From Azophilus sp965116165 (lineage in GTDB: Bacteria; Pseudomonadota; Gammaproteobacteria; Pseudomonadales; Azotimanducaceae), in contig OZ220484.1 in the NCBI GenBank assembly GCA_965116165.1, positions 3,038,001 to 3,102,000 on the forward strand: a stretch of 64,000 nt of DNA. Direction: 5' to 3'. Within the stretch, counting starts at the first letter, position 1. The number at the start of each line of letters is the position of its first letter. Positions 34,347 to 41,881 of the stretch are shown one piece after another. Under the pieces are notes generated by a model. That model saw only the letters and a program-made list of their open reading frames with translations, did not search any database and was not told the DNA's origin. Position numbers and translations under genes: made by a program.

Positions 34347-34793
34347 CTAGTGGCACGCCTTGCCGTGCGCCTTGAGCCGCCAGTAGTTGTACGGCAGGGG
34401 TGTTAGGAAGCCCACCAATAGCATCAGGGGGACAACCCACCAAGTGAGTCGCGCACCGCCGGTGGCCAGGACATCCATTATGTTCATGGCCGCTTCCATG
34501 GCGATCATCGAAATCATGGACATGCCGATGGCCGTGCGGAATGCGCTTCGCAGACCGAGTTGCCGCCACAGGATTGCGGTTTCGAGCGCGATGGAGGTTG
34601 CCAGCCCGTTGACCATGGCGAGCACCATGATCCAGAGCGTTGGCCAGGGAATGGCGGTGATCTGGAAGAAGGCTATGGTCCCGAAATCGCCGATGGAACA
34701 GCCGAGCAGACACCAGGCGGTGTTTTTTGATGCCGTTCGCCAAGTGCCCCGGCATCGCCAGTCGACACCGGCACTGCTGATTAGTTCCGTCAA
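34347..34793 (-). CDS. DUF4396 membrane protein
   Basis: A 148-residue protein with four membrane segments and the KNTAWCLLGCSIGDFGTIAF segment typical of DUF4396 proteins, then MSMISMIAMEAAMNIMD, rich in Met and possibly metal-related. It converges with the TonB receptor gene (31-bp gap). DUF4396 proteins are uncharacterised; proximity to a TonB receptor and the Met/His content make a metal-related role conceivable but unproven. Confidence 0.6.
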   Translation of the reverse strand: MTELISSAGVDWRCRGTWRTASKNTAWCLLGCSIGDFGTIAFFQITAIPWPTLWIMVLAMVNGLATSIALETAILWRQLGLRSAFRTAIGMSMISMIAMEAAMNIMDVLATGGARLTWWVVPLMLLVGFLTPLPYNYWRLKAHGKACH

Positions 34794-34836
34794 GGAATTT
34801 TCCTTCTCGTTGCGTATCGCGTGACCCGGATATTAA

Positions 34837-34970
34837 CCCAACCTATTCATGAATAAACTACTGCGGCCGTCAAGAGCGGCGAAATCACTGGGTGTGCTCC
34901 CGCCGCGTGCTCAACATGCCGTCAGGTACGCCCGCGCGCTCTCTTACTCCGCGCACCCAGTGCTTACACC
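34837..34970 (-). repeat. Repeat D, second copy (diverged)
   Basis: Begins CCCAACCTATTCATGAATAA and contains the same hairpin arms (CACTGGGTG ... CGCACCCAGTG). One arm is expanded relative to the 31.9 kb copy. The far end merges into element-F-related sequence. Confidence 0.55.
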
Positions 34971-35117
34971 ACTCGTCTTGCCCTGGCGCGCCTCCAGGTA
35001 CGTGACCGTTCCACCCGGGGTGCTGTGGGAGGCGGAAAGGCGGGCGTAGCACACCTGCGTCGTCGCGCCGGCCGACCCGACCGTGATGGTGCCGTCCCTC
35101 GGCTTGATGGCAATCAT
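34944..35117 (-). CDS. Possible 57-residue protein within repeat DNA
   Basis: A short open frame MIAIKPRDGTITVGSAGATT...KTSGVSTGCAE whose interior has a beta-strand-rich, pilin-tip-like look with two cysteines. It lies between the element-F-like end (35248) and repeat D, and its stop falls in the D hairpin. No ribosome-binding site is evident. It may be the relic of a cargo gene of a larger ancestral element. Hypothetical. Confidence 0.25.
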   Translation of the reverse strand: MIAIKPRDGTITVGSAGATTQVCYARLSASHSTPGGTVTYLEARQGKTSGVSTGCAE

Positions 35118-35248
35118 GGAATATCGCCGTCCTGGTGCCTTCCTCGGCGAGCGGACGGAGCCTCAGGTCGCCGGAATACCGGGGCGGGACGCGGAAAGGC
35201 ATGCGGCGGCGGCAACAGCGGGCACCGCATAATCATGTATATAATTCC
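35110..35248 (-). mobile_element. Element F relative, one end
   Basis: Reading on the minus strand, GGAATTATATACATGATTAT followed by GCGGTGCCCGCTGTTGCC matches the left end of element F and continues to match it for about 90 bp. The other end is not found. The TATATAAT of this end, read on the plus strand, is about 27 bp before the ccmA start and could serve as its -10 region. Confidence 0.6.
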
Positions 35249-35274
35249 TAAAAATTTCCCGGTTTGTCGGTCCA

Positions 35275-35901
35275 TTGAGTGCATCGCTCCTCACCTTGAA
35301 GAACATTGCCTGCGCCCGTGGCGGCCTTCTGTTGTTCGAGGCTCTGGACCTTCAACTTCGGGCCGGCGAGTGCGTGGAGATCCGAGGCCCGAACGGTAGC
35401 GGCAAGTCCACGTTGCTGCGCGTGGTCGCGGGGTTGTTTCCAGATTACGAGGGTAGCGTCGATGCCGCCCGGGTTTTGTATTTGGGCCATCGACCGGCCG
35501 TGGGTGCGCTATTGTCGCCCCGGGAAAATCTGCAATGGTACGAACGCATGGCCAGTGCGGGTTCCGCCGGAGTCCGGCATGAGCCGAGGCCAACCGTGGC
35601 GGCGGTGTTGCTGCGACTGGGCTTGGCGACTTGCGGCGATGTGCCGTGCGGACGGTTATCCCAAGGGCAGCAGCGCCGCGTGGGATTGGCCCGCGCGCTA
35701 ATCTGCAACGAACCACTATGGCTGCTCGATGAACCGCTCACAGCGCTTGACGACCAGGGCCGGACGCTGGTTGGCGATTTGGTGGGGGAACACTGCGCGG
35801 CGGGCGGCGCCGTGCTTTGCGCGACCCATCAGTCCCTCGCGGCAGTGAACGTGAAGGTTGTCAATCTCGGGTATGCCGGCCCGTCCATATCGGCTGGCTA
35901 G
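35275..35901 (+). CDS. ccmA: Heme exporter ATP-binding protein CcmA
   Basis: A 208-residue ABC ATPase: Walker A GPNGSGKSTLL (about residues 37-47), signature LSQGQQRRVGLARAL, Walker B LWLLDEPLTALDD and H-loop THQS. Together with CcmB it powers release of holo-CcmE from CcmC in cytochrome c maturation System I. It starts at TTG and is the first ccm gene. Unusually, ccmB does not follow directly: 461 bp of repeat DNA intervene. Confidence 0.92.
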   Translation: MSASLLTLKNIACARGGLLLFEALDLQLRAGECVEIRGPNGSGKSTLLRVVAGLFPDYEGSVDAARVLYLGHRPAVGALLSPRENLQWYERMASAGSAGVRHEPRPTVAAVLLRLGLATCGDVPCGRLSQGQQRRVGLARALICNEPLWLLDEPLTALDDQGRTLVGDLVGEHCAAGGAVLCATHQSLAAVNVKVVNLGYAGPSISAG

Positions 35902-35993
35902 TGATGCGTCCCGTTGATCCGCCACCGGCTCGGCTTCGGTCTGGGCATGGGAATATCCTTTAAAATACATCGGCTACGGTTCAGTTCGCATGG

Positions 35994-36090
35994 GGAACCT
36001 CTGAACAATTCGATAGAGCAGCATCTGGATACTCGTGAAATATTGATTTATTAGCCCTGATACCGCGACTACAGGATTAATCAGAGGCTC
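35994..36090 (-). mobile_element. MITE-A between ccmA and ccmB
   Basis: An inverted MITE-A copy (GGAACCTCTGAACAATTCGA ... ACTACAGGATTAATCAGAGG). The flanks do not form a clean YTAR duplication. It separates ccmA from ccmB, which normally abut. Confidence 0.75.
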
Positions 36091-36271
36091 TATAGGAGCT
36101 TGCGCCGTAGAACACCTGCGAGAGTCAACGGTGGGAAAATGCAGCCGAAATACCATGAAAAGCGCTCCGAAGTGGGCATGATGCCCAAATTTCTTCGCCA
36201 TTCCATCGCGGGAATGGTCCATAGTGGGATGTGCTTGCCCGAGAATTTCCTACGGCGCAGGTTCCTCCATA
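36091..36271. repeat. Element E, inverted-repeat-bounded segment
   Basis: Bounded by TATAGGAGCTTGCGCCGTAG on the left and the inverted TATGGAGGAACCTGCGCCGT on the right. A central palindrome CCATTCCATCGCGGGAATGG lies between. The core TGCGCCGTAGAACA recurs at 60654-60667. It sits next to MITE-A inside the ccm operon. No coding content is recognised from here to the ccmB start at 36363. Confidence 0.4.
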
Positions 36272-36362
36272 GGTCGAGTAGTATGCGTATTTGCGAGACG
36301 GGACGCTCGATGGTGGTGCGGAGTTTCTCGGTGGAATACCCGCTGGCGACAAAGTGGACAAA

Positions 36363-37034
36363 GTGAGTGCATTCGTCGCACAGTTCCGCCGCGATTGGCT
36401 TTCGGTCGCACGGGCCCGGGATGAGGTCTTCAACCCGCTCGCCTTTCTTTTTTTGGGCGTGATGCTCTTTGCGTTGGCGTTTGGCGGCGAGGCGGAGGCG
36501 CTCGCCACAATTGCGCCCGGTGTTGTTTGGGTGCTGGTGCTGCTTGCCAACCTGATGTCACTGGAAATCCTCTTTCGGCGTGATTTCGAGGACGGTTCGC
36601 TTGAACAGTTCGTGCTTTTGGCGCGGCCGCCATTTGTGGCGGTGCTGGCCAAGGTGGCGGTGCAATGGTGTGTCACCGGGTTGGCGATGACGGTGTTCGC
36701 TCCCGTGGCGGCGCTGATGCTCAATATGCCAAGGCCGGAGGTTCCGGTGTTGATGCTGTGTTTGGTGATCGGCACCCCGGCGTTAAGCCTGCTCGGAGCG
36801 GTGGGCGCCGCGCTGACCCTGGGCTTGCGCAAGGGCGGGGTGCTGCTTGCGCTGTTGGTATTGCCTTTGTATCTGCCGGTGCTGATCTTCGGCGTCGGCG
36901 CCAGCGCGGCGTCGGTGCAGGGGTTGCCCGTCTCGGCGCAGATTTATTGGCTTGCCGGGTTTACCATGTTGTCTTGTACGCTTTCGCCCTTTGCGGTGGC
37001 GGCGGCTCTCAAAATCAGTGTGGAGCAGTCTTGA
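36363..37034 (+). CDS. ccmB: Heme exporter membrane protein CcmB
   Basis: A 223-residue, six-helix permease with the CcmB features ARARDEVFNPLAFLFLGVML, NLMSLEILFRRDFEDGSLEQ and LLALLVLPLYLPVLIFGVGA. The GTG at 36363 gives the standard length (~220); the frame open further upstream runs through element E. The stop overlaps the ccmC start. Confidence 0.93.
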   Translation: MSAFVAQFRRDWLSVARARDEVFNPLAFLFLGVMLFALAFGGEAEALATIAPGVVWVLVLLANLMSLEILFRRDFEDGSLEQFVLLARPPFVAVLAKVAVQWCVTGLAMTVFAPVAALMLNMPRPEVPVLMLCLVIGTPALSLLGAVGAALTLGLRKGGVLLALLVLPLYLPVLIFGVGASAASVQGLPVSAQIYWLAGFTMLSCTLSPFAVAAALKISVEQS

Positions 37035-37786
37035 AGGCAGTTGCGCTTTGGCGCCGGCTCGGGTCGCCCAGGTGGTTCTACGGGATGAGCGGCCCTTGGT
37101 TTCTGGTATTTGCGACAGCCGCGGCGGTATTGCTCGCGGTGGGCATGGTATGGGGTCTGGCGTTCGCTCCACCGGACTATCAACAGGGCGACAGCTTCCG
37201 CATCATCTACGTGCATGTGCCCGCCGCCATGCTGGCGCAGTCGGTTTATATCATCCTTGGCGTTGCCGGCGTTTTGTTGTTGGTATGGCGGATGAAGATG
37301 GCCGACATGGTGCTGGAGACCATGGTGCCGTTCGGCCTGTGGATGACGGCCGTGGCGCTGTTCAGCGGCGCTGTTTGGGGCCGGCCCACCTGGGGAACCT
37401 GGTGGGAATTCGACGGGCGCACCACCTCGACGCTGGTGCTGCTGTTCCTCTATTTCGGGCTCCACGCGCTCCGCCAGGCCATACCGAGCGCCGCAACCGC
37501 CGGCCGCGCCTGCGCGGTGTTGGCCGTGGTTGGCACGATCAATATCCCCATCATCAAGTACTCCGTGGAGTGGTGGACGACGCTGCATCAGGGCGCCACC
37601 TTCAAACTCACGGAGGCGCCGGCCATGCCCCCGGAAATGTGGGCGCCGCTGCTCGTCAATGTCGTTGGTGCCTATTGCCTCTTCGCGGCCAACCTCATTG
37701 CCGGTTTGCGCAACGCCATTTTGCGCCGCGAAGCGCGGACACAGTGGGTTCGGGACAGGTTGCGGACGGAGGCGGAAGCTCTGTGA
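37031..37786 (+). CDS. ccmC: Heme handling protein CcmC
   Basis: A 251-residue, six-helix protein with the WWD domain in WGRPTWGTWWEFDGRTTSTL and the flanking heme-ligating histidines (YVHVPAAM and TLHQGATF). It attaches heme to CcmE. It starts at TTG overlapping the ccmB stop (TTGA), and its stop overlaps ccmD (GTGA). The longer open frame upstream is a shadow of ccmB. Confidence 0.93.
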   Translation: MKAVALWRRLGSPRWFYGMSGPWFLVFATAAAVLLAVGMVWGLAFAPPDYQQGDSFRIIYVHVPAAMLAQSVYIILGVAGVLLLVWRMKMADMVLETMVPFGLWMTAVALFSGAVWGRPTWGTWWEFDGRTTSTLVLLFLYFGLHALRQAIPSAATAGRACAVLAVVGTINIPIIKYSVEWWTTLHQGATFKLTEAPAMPPEMWAPLLVNVVGAYCLFAANLIAGLRNAILRREARTQWVRDRLRTEAEAL

Positions 37787-37974
37787 ACATCGAGATTTTA
37801 GAGGCTGTCCGGGGGGTCGTCGACATGGGCGGGCATGGCCCCTATGTTTGGACGGTGTATCTGACGGCCGTCGTACTGCTTGCCGCCAACTATGTGAAGC
37901 TCTGGCGAGACCGCCGCCAAACGCTGCGCACCCTACGCGAACACAACAAGGCGCCGGGAAAAGATGCGCGCTAA
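37783..37974 (+). CDS. ccmD: Heme exporter protein CcmD
   Basis: A 63-residue single-span protein: GGHGPYVWTVYLTAVVLLAA, then basic WRDRRQTLRTLREHNK. This is the standard CcmD layout. It helps release holo-CcmE. It starts at GTG overlapping the ccmC stop and overlaps ccmE by 11 bp. Confidence 0.9.
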   Translation: MNIEILEAVRGVVDMGGHGPYVWTVYLTAVVLLAANYVKLWRDRRQTLRTLREHNKAPGKDAR

Positions 37975-38404
37975 TCGTCGCAACCGTTTGCTTGCCATTC
38001 TCTTTATATTCTTTGGCTGCGCGGGTGCCGTGGCGCTCATGTTGTTGGCCGCCAACGAGAACCTGAACCTGTTTTATCCACCGGAGGACATTGTCGGCGG
38101 CACCGTCCCAATCGGTGTGCCGATCCGGGCGGGGGGGATGGTGTCGGAGGGCAGCGTCGAGCGCGCGGCGGATTCGCTGGACGTTCAATTTGTGCTAACG
38201 GACCACCAGGGGTCGAATTTCAGCGTGATCTACAGCGGCATCCTGCCGGATTTGTTTCGGGAAGGGCAGGGCATTCTGGTGCGGGGGGAACTCGATTCGG
38301 CGGGTGTCTTCCAGGCCGTTGAGGTGTTGGCCAAACACGACGAAAACTATATGCCGCCGGAGTTGCTGCCCCTGGTGGAAAGCGGCCGGGATAGTCGACC
38401 ATGA
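37964..38404 (+). CDS. ccmE: Periplasmic heme chaperone CcmE
   Basis: A 146-residue membrane-anchored beta-barrel chaperone. N-terminal anchor LLAILFIFFGCAGAVALMLL; the heme-binding histidine lies in LAKHDENYMPPE, the expected HxxxY context. The C-terminal tail is short. Overlaps ccmD. Confidence 0.93.
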   Translation: MRANRRNRLLAILFIFFGCAGAVALMLLAANENLNLFYPPEDIVGGTVPIGVPIRAGGMVSEGSVERAADSLDVQFVLTDHQGSNFSVIYSGILPDLFREGQGILVRGELDSAGVFQAVEVLAKHDENYMPPELLPLVESGRDSRP

Positions 38405-38420
38405 CGGCGGCGCGTTCGCA

Positions 38421-40526
38421 ATGATTCCGGAACTCGGCAACCTCAGCCTGGTATTGGCGCTCTTGTTGAGCGCGGTGACGGGCATTGCGGGGCTCTTCGG
38501 GGCCCAGGCCGCGCAAACCCGTTGGATGCGGGCGGCGGGGTCCGCCGTTTTGGGTCAATTGGTCTTCGTGGCGCTGGCCTTCGCCATCCTGGTGCGCGCC
38601 TTCGTGGTCGACGACTTCACCGTCGCCTATGTGGCGCAAAATTCCAACAGCCTGCTGCCCTGGTACTACAAAGTGAGTGCGGTTTGGGGTGCCCACGAGG
38701 GCTCGTTTCTGCTCTGGATAGTCATCATGACGCTGTGGATGACGGCGGTCGCCCTGCGCGGACGGCATTTACCCCCCGACTTCCAGGCGCGGGTGCTCGG
38801 TGTTCTGGGTGTGCTGAACCTGGGCTTTCTAAGTTTTTTGGTGTTCACCAGCAATCCGTTCGAGCGGCTTTTGCCGTTCGCGCCCGAGGACGGGTCCGAT
38901 TTGAATCCACTGTTGCAGGACTTCGGCCTGATTGTGCATCCGCCCATGCTGTATACGGGATATGTTGGATTCTCTGTGGCGTTCGCCTTCGCGGTGGCCG
39001 CGCTGCTGACCGGTCGCCTCGACAGTGCGTGGGCACGCTGGTCGCGGCCTTGGACAAACACCGCCTGGACGTTTTTGACGCTGGGCATCGCGCTTGGGAG
39101 CTGGTGGGCCTACTACGAGCTGGGCTGGGGTGGCTGGTGGTTTTGGGATCCGGTGGAAAATGCTTCCTTCATGCCCTGGCTCGTTGGCACGGCGCTGATT
39201 CATTCGCTGGCGGTTACCGAGAAGCGCGGCACGTTCAAGAGTTGGACGGCGCTATTGGCCTTGGCGGCGTTCTCGCTCTGCCTGTTGGGCGCGTTTATCG
39301 TCCGTTCGGGGGTGCTCACCTCCGTTCACGCCTTTGCGGTGGATCCGGCCCGCGGCATGTTTATTTTGATGTTCCTGGTGATTGTTGTCGGCGGTTCGCT
39401 GGCGTTGTACGGCCTGCGCGCCGGCGCGACGGCGGCAAGGGTTCGCTATGGGCCGCTCAGCCGCGAGGCCTTCCTGTTGGTGAACAACCTCCTGTTCGTT
39501 GTCGCGTTGGCGGTGGTGTTGTTGGGAACACTGTATCCATTGGCCTACGAGGCCCTGAGCGGCGGCGACAAGATCAGTATCGGCCCACCCTGGTTCAATA
39601 CGTTCTTTGTGCCCTTGATGTTTGCCGTGGCGGTGGCGGTCGGCGTCGGCCCGCTCCTGAACTGGAAACGGACCGGCCTCGCCAAGCTCCGGCGGCGGTT
39701 GCTGTGGTCGGGTGGCATGGCGGTTGCGTCGGGCGTGATTGTGCCGCTGGTTGCCGGGGGGATGCTCTCCCTATCGACGACAATGGCGGTGGTATTGGCG
39801 ATTTGGATTCTCGCCGGGCACGGGGTGGACCTGCTGCACCGAGTGCGTTTGGTTCGCCCGTCGCGGGTGGGTGCCGAGCCGGACGACTCCATCGCGGCCG
39901 AAAAAACCGCGCCTCGGCGGTGGGCATCGGCAAGGTCGCGGGCCGCTGGCGGGTACGCGCAACCCGACGCCCCCTGGTCTCGCGTGCGGCGCATTCCGCT
40001 TGCCTACTGGGGCATGGTTGTCGCCCATGTCGGTTTCGCCACGAGCCTCCTGGGCGTGGCGCTGACCCATCAATTCTCGGTGGAAAAAGACATTCGCCTG
40101 GCGCCGCAAGAGGTTGCCGTTCACGGCGGCGTGTCGTTTCGTTTTTTGGGCGTTTTTCCGTCCAGGGGTCCGAATTACCGGGCGGAAAATGGCCACTTCG
40201 ACGTATTGGACGGCAACCGGCGCTTGTTGTTGGTACCGCAAAAACGACGCTATCTGGCCGGCGGAGCGGTGATGACGGAAGCGGCCATAGACCCCGGATT
40301 CTTCAAGGATATCTATATATCGCTTGGCGAACCGCTCGACGACGGGGCCTGGGCCGTGCGCGTCTACGTCAAGCCCTTCGTGCGCTGGATTTGGTTCGGT
40401 GCCTTGATGATGGCCTTTGGTGGCCTATTGGCCATTGCCGACAAGCGCTATCGGCGGCTCCGCGGGGCGTATTCGTCCCGAGCCGCCAAGAGCGGCCCGG
40501 CCGGGGGTTCTGTTGTCGCCCCTTGA
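38421..40526 (+). CDS. ccmF: Heme lyase CcmF
   Basis: A 701-residue membrane protein with about 15 helices. The WWD motif lies in YELGWGGWWFWDPVENASFM and conserved histidines in IVHPPMLYTGYVG, TALIHSLAV and VLTSVHAFA. It ligates heme to apocytochrome CXXCH sites. It is about 40 residues longer than usual because of an Arg/Ala-rich loop (about residues 488-525, AEPDDSIAAEKTAPRRWASA...). The final residues SVVAP and the stop codon lie inside repeat C, so the C-terminus has been altered by that repeat. Confidence 0.92.
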   Translation: MIPELGNLSLVLALLLSAVTGIAGLFGAQAAQTRWMRAAGSAVLGQLVFVALAFAILVRAFVVDDFTVAYVAQNSNSLLPWYYKVSAVWGAHEGSFLLWIVIMTLWMTAVALRGRHLPPDFQARVLGVLGVLNLGFLSFLVFTSNPFERLLPFAPEDGSDLNPLLQDFGLIVHPPMLYTGYVGFSVAFAFAVAALLTGRLDSAWARWSRPWTNTAWTFLTLGIALGSWWAYYELGWGGWWFWDPVENASFMPWLVGTALIHSLAVTEKRGTFKSWTALLALAAFSLCLLGAFIVRSGVLTSVHAFAVDPARGMFILMFLVIVVGGSLALYGLRAGATAARVRYGPLSREAFLLVNNLLFVVALAVVLLGTLYPLAYEALSGGDKISIGPPWFNTFFVPLMFAVAVAVGVGPLLNWKRTGLAKLRRRLLWSGGMAVASGVIVPLVAGGMLSLSTTMAVVLAIWILAGHGVDLLHRVRLVRPSRVGAEPDDSIAAEKTAPRRWASARSRAAGGYAQPDAPWSRVRRIPLAYWGMVVAHVGFATSLLGVALTHQFSVEKDIRLAPQEVAVHGGVSFRFLGVFPSRGPNYRAENGHFDVLDGNRRLLLVPQKRRYLAGGAVMTEAAIDPGFFKDIYISLGEPLDDGAWAVRVYVKPFVRWIWFGALMMAFGGLLAIADKRYRRLRGAYSSRAAKSGPAGGSVVAP

Positions 40527-40609
40527 CGTATCGTCGGGTACGCCGGCGGCCGCCGCCGCGCATCGGGACGCTTGCGGGTGCGCTGATGCGGCATTATCAG
40601 TTGGATGGA
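40512..40609 (+). repeat. Repeat C, complete copy in ccm operon
   Basis: A ~98-bp sequence from GTTGTCGCCCCTTGACGTAT to GGCATTATCAGTTGGATGGA, matching 57048-57148 in inverted orientation (with a diverged middle) and 31215-31248 partially. It has no obvious terminal inverted repeats. It carries the ccmF stop and the ccmG ATG. Confidence 0.7.
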
Positions 40610-41192
40610 GCCCAAGGTCGTGAGCACAACACTGCCCCGAATGGGTTTGCTCGCCCCCCTCGGTATCTTTCTTCTGATCGTGCTGATCGGCTACTACGGA
40701 TTTCAGTTGGAAGACCCCCGGCGCCTGCCGTCCGCATTGATTGGCCAACCCTTCCCGGAGTTTCGCGCACCGCTATTGGAGCCTTCCCGCGCACCCGGAG
40801 GAAGGTTGTACGCAAGCCGCGATGATTTGCTTGGCGACACGCTGCTCGTTAACGTTTGGGCGACCTGGTGCCCCACATGCAGGGCTGAACACGACGAACT
40901 GGCGCGCATTCGCCGCGAGGAGAACATGCGCATCGTCGGCATCAACTACAAGGACGACCCGGCGGCGGCGCAGCGCTGGTTGCGTGAATTTGGCGACCCC
41001 TACGACTTCAACATCGTGGATTTGGACGGTGCCCTTGGCGTTGAACTGGGGGTGTACGGCGCTCCGGAGACCTTCCTTCTTGATGCCCGGGGGGTCATCC
41101 TACATAAGAGAATCGGCGAGATTACGCGACAGGTCTGGCTCGACGAGTTGCTACCGCGCATCGAACGGCCAAGGTCCGATGCAAACCGGTAG
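40605..41192 (+). CDS. ccmG: Thiol:disulfide interchange protein CcmG/DsbE
   Basis: A 195-residue membrane-anchored thioredoxin. Anchor LAPLGIFLLIVLIGYYGF; active site NVWATWCPTCRAEH (CXXC); CcmG-specific GINYKDDP; cis-Pro GAPETFLLD. It reduces apocytochrome or CcmH cysteines. The ATG at 40605 lies in repeat C; a GTG at 40620 is an alternative start. Confidence 0.92.
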   Translation: MEPKVVSTTLPRMGLLAPLGIFLLIVLIGYYGFQLEDPRRLPSALIGQPFPEFRAPLLEPSRAPGGRLYASRDDLLGDTLLVNVWATWCPTCRAEHDELARIRREENMRIVGINYKDDPAAAQRWLREFGDPYDFNIVDLDGALGVELGVYGAPETFLLDARGVILHKRIGEITRQVWLDELLPRIERPRSDANR

Positions 41193-41231
41193 TCGCCTAG
41201 CCCACCACCTTCCGCCTAGTCATCGATATGA

Positions 41232-41298
41232 TTACCATAATAAGATCAATAGGCTACGAGTTTTTCAATGCTGCTCTATCGAATTGTTCAGACCTTCC
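41232..41298 (+). mobile_element. MITE-A right part between ccmG and ccmH
   Basis: The right two-thirds of MITE-A (AGATCAATAGGCTACGAG ... CGAATTGTTCAGACCTTCC). The B element that follows is inserted with its duplication overlapping the last bases of this copy. Confidence 0.7.
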
Positions 41299-41302
41299 AT
41301 AA

Positions 41303-41402
41303 GGGAGTTATATCGATGGGTTGACCGAGGCCCACATAGGGTAGTTTCCAGCGGCTAAATCCTCGACATATAGTGGTATGTCAACCCATGTATATAAGTC
41401 CC
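41303..41402 (+). mobile_element. MITE-B with exact 8-bp duplication
   Basis: A complete 100-bp MITE-B (GGGAGTTATATCGATGGGTT ... CATGTATATAAGTCCC) flanked by TTCCATAA on both sides (41295-41302, 41403-41410). It lies 14 bp before the ccmH start codon, so its TATATAA end may affect ccmHI transcription. Confidence 0.88.
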
Positions 41403-41416
41403 TTCCATAAAATTCC

Positions 41417-41881
41417 GTGATCGCGGGGTTGATCAGACATTTCCTGGCCTTGTGCCTGTGCTTGTTGATGTTGGCGAGCCAGGCCGCGAGCCCGGTCGAC
41501 GTGCATCATTTTCCCGATGCGGAGAGCGAGCGCCGCTATCGGGCATTGGTTGCGGAATTTCGTTGTCCCAAGTGTCTTAATGTCAACCTGAGCGGTAGCG
41601 ATGCGCCCATCGCTCAGGATTTGCGGGCCGCGGTTTATCGCCTGGCGGTGCTCGAAGGGCGTGCCGACGACGAAGTGCACGAATTTCTCAAGACCCGCTA
41701 CGGCGATTTCGTGTTGTACGATCCACCGTTCAACAGGGGTACGGTGCTGTTGTGGCTGGGGCCGGGACTGTTCGTTTTGTTGGGCATTGCGCTTGTTGTC
41801 CGTCGTTTGCGCCATCAACCGGCGGCGGTGCTCGGTGTCGACGACGAGCGCCGCCTGGGGACGATCCTGGACGAAGAATGA
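41417..41881 (+). CDS. ccmH: Cytochrome c maturation protein CcmH (CycL-type)
   Basis: A 154-residue protein: signal/anchor at the N-terminus, redox motif EFRCPKCLN (LRCPxC type), a helical bundle and a C-terminal membrane span TVLLWLGPGLFVLLGIALVV. It corresponds to the N-terminal half of E. coli CcmH; the TPR half is the separate ccmI. It starts at GTG. It overlaps ccmI as ATGA. Confidence 0.92.
   Translation: MIAGLIRHFLALCLCLLMLASQAASPVDVHHFPDAESERRYRALVAEFRCPKCLNVNLSGSDAPIAQDLRAAVYRLAVLEGRADDEVHEFLKTRYGDFVLYDPPFNRGTVLLWLGPGLFVLLGIALVVRRLRHQPAAVLGVDDERRLGTILDEE

Noticed and set aside
38522..40825. A 767-codon open frame overlapping ccmF and ccmG in another frame
   Set aside because: Arg/Gly/Pro-rich shadow typical of GC-rich membrane genes; the ccmF and ccmG frames carry all conserved motifs.
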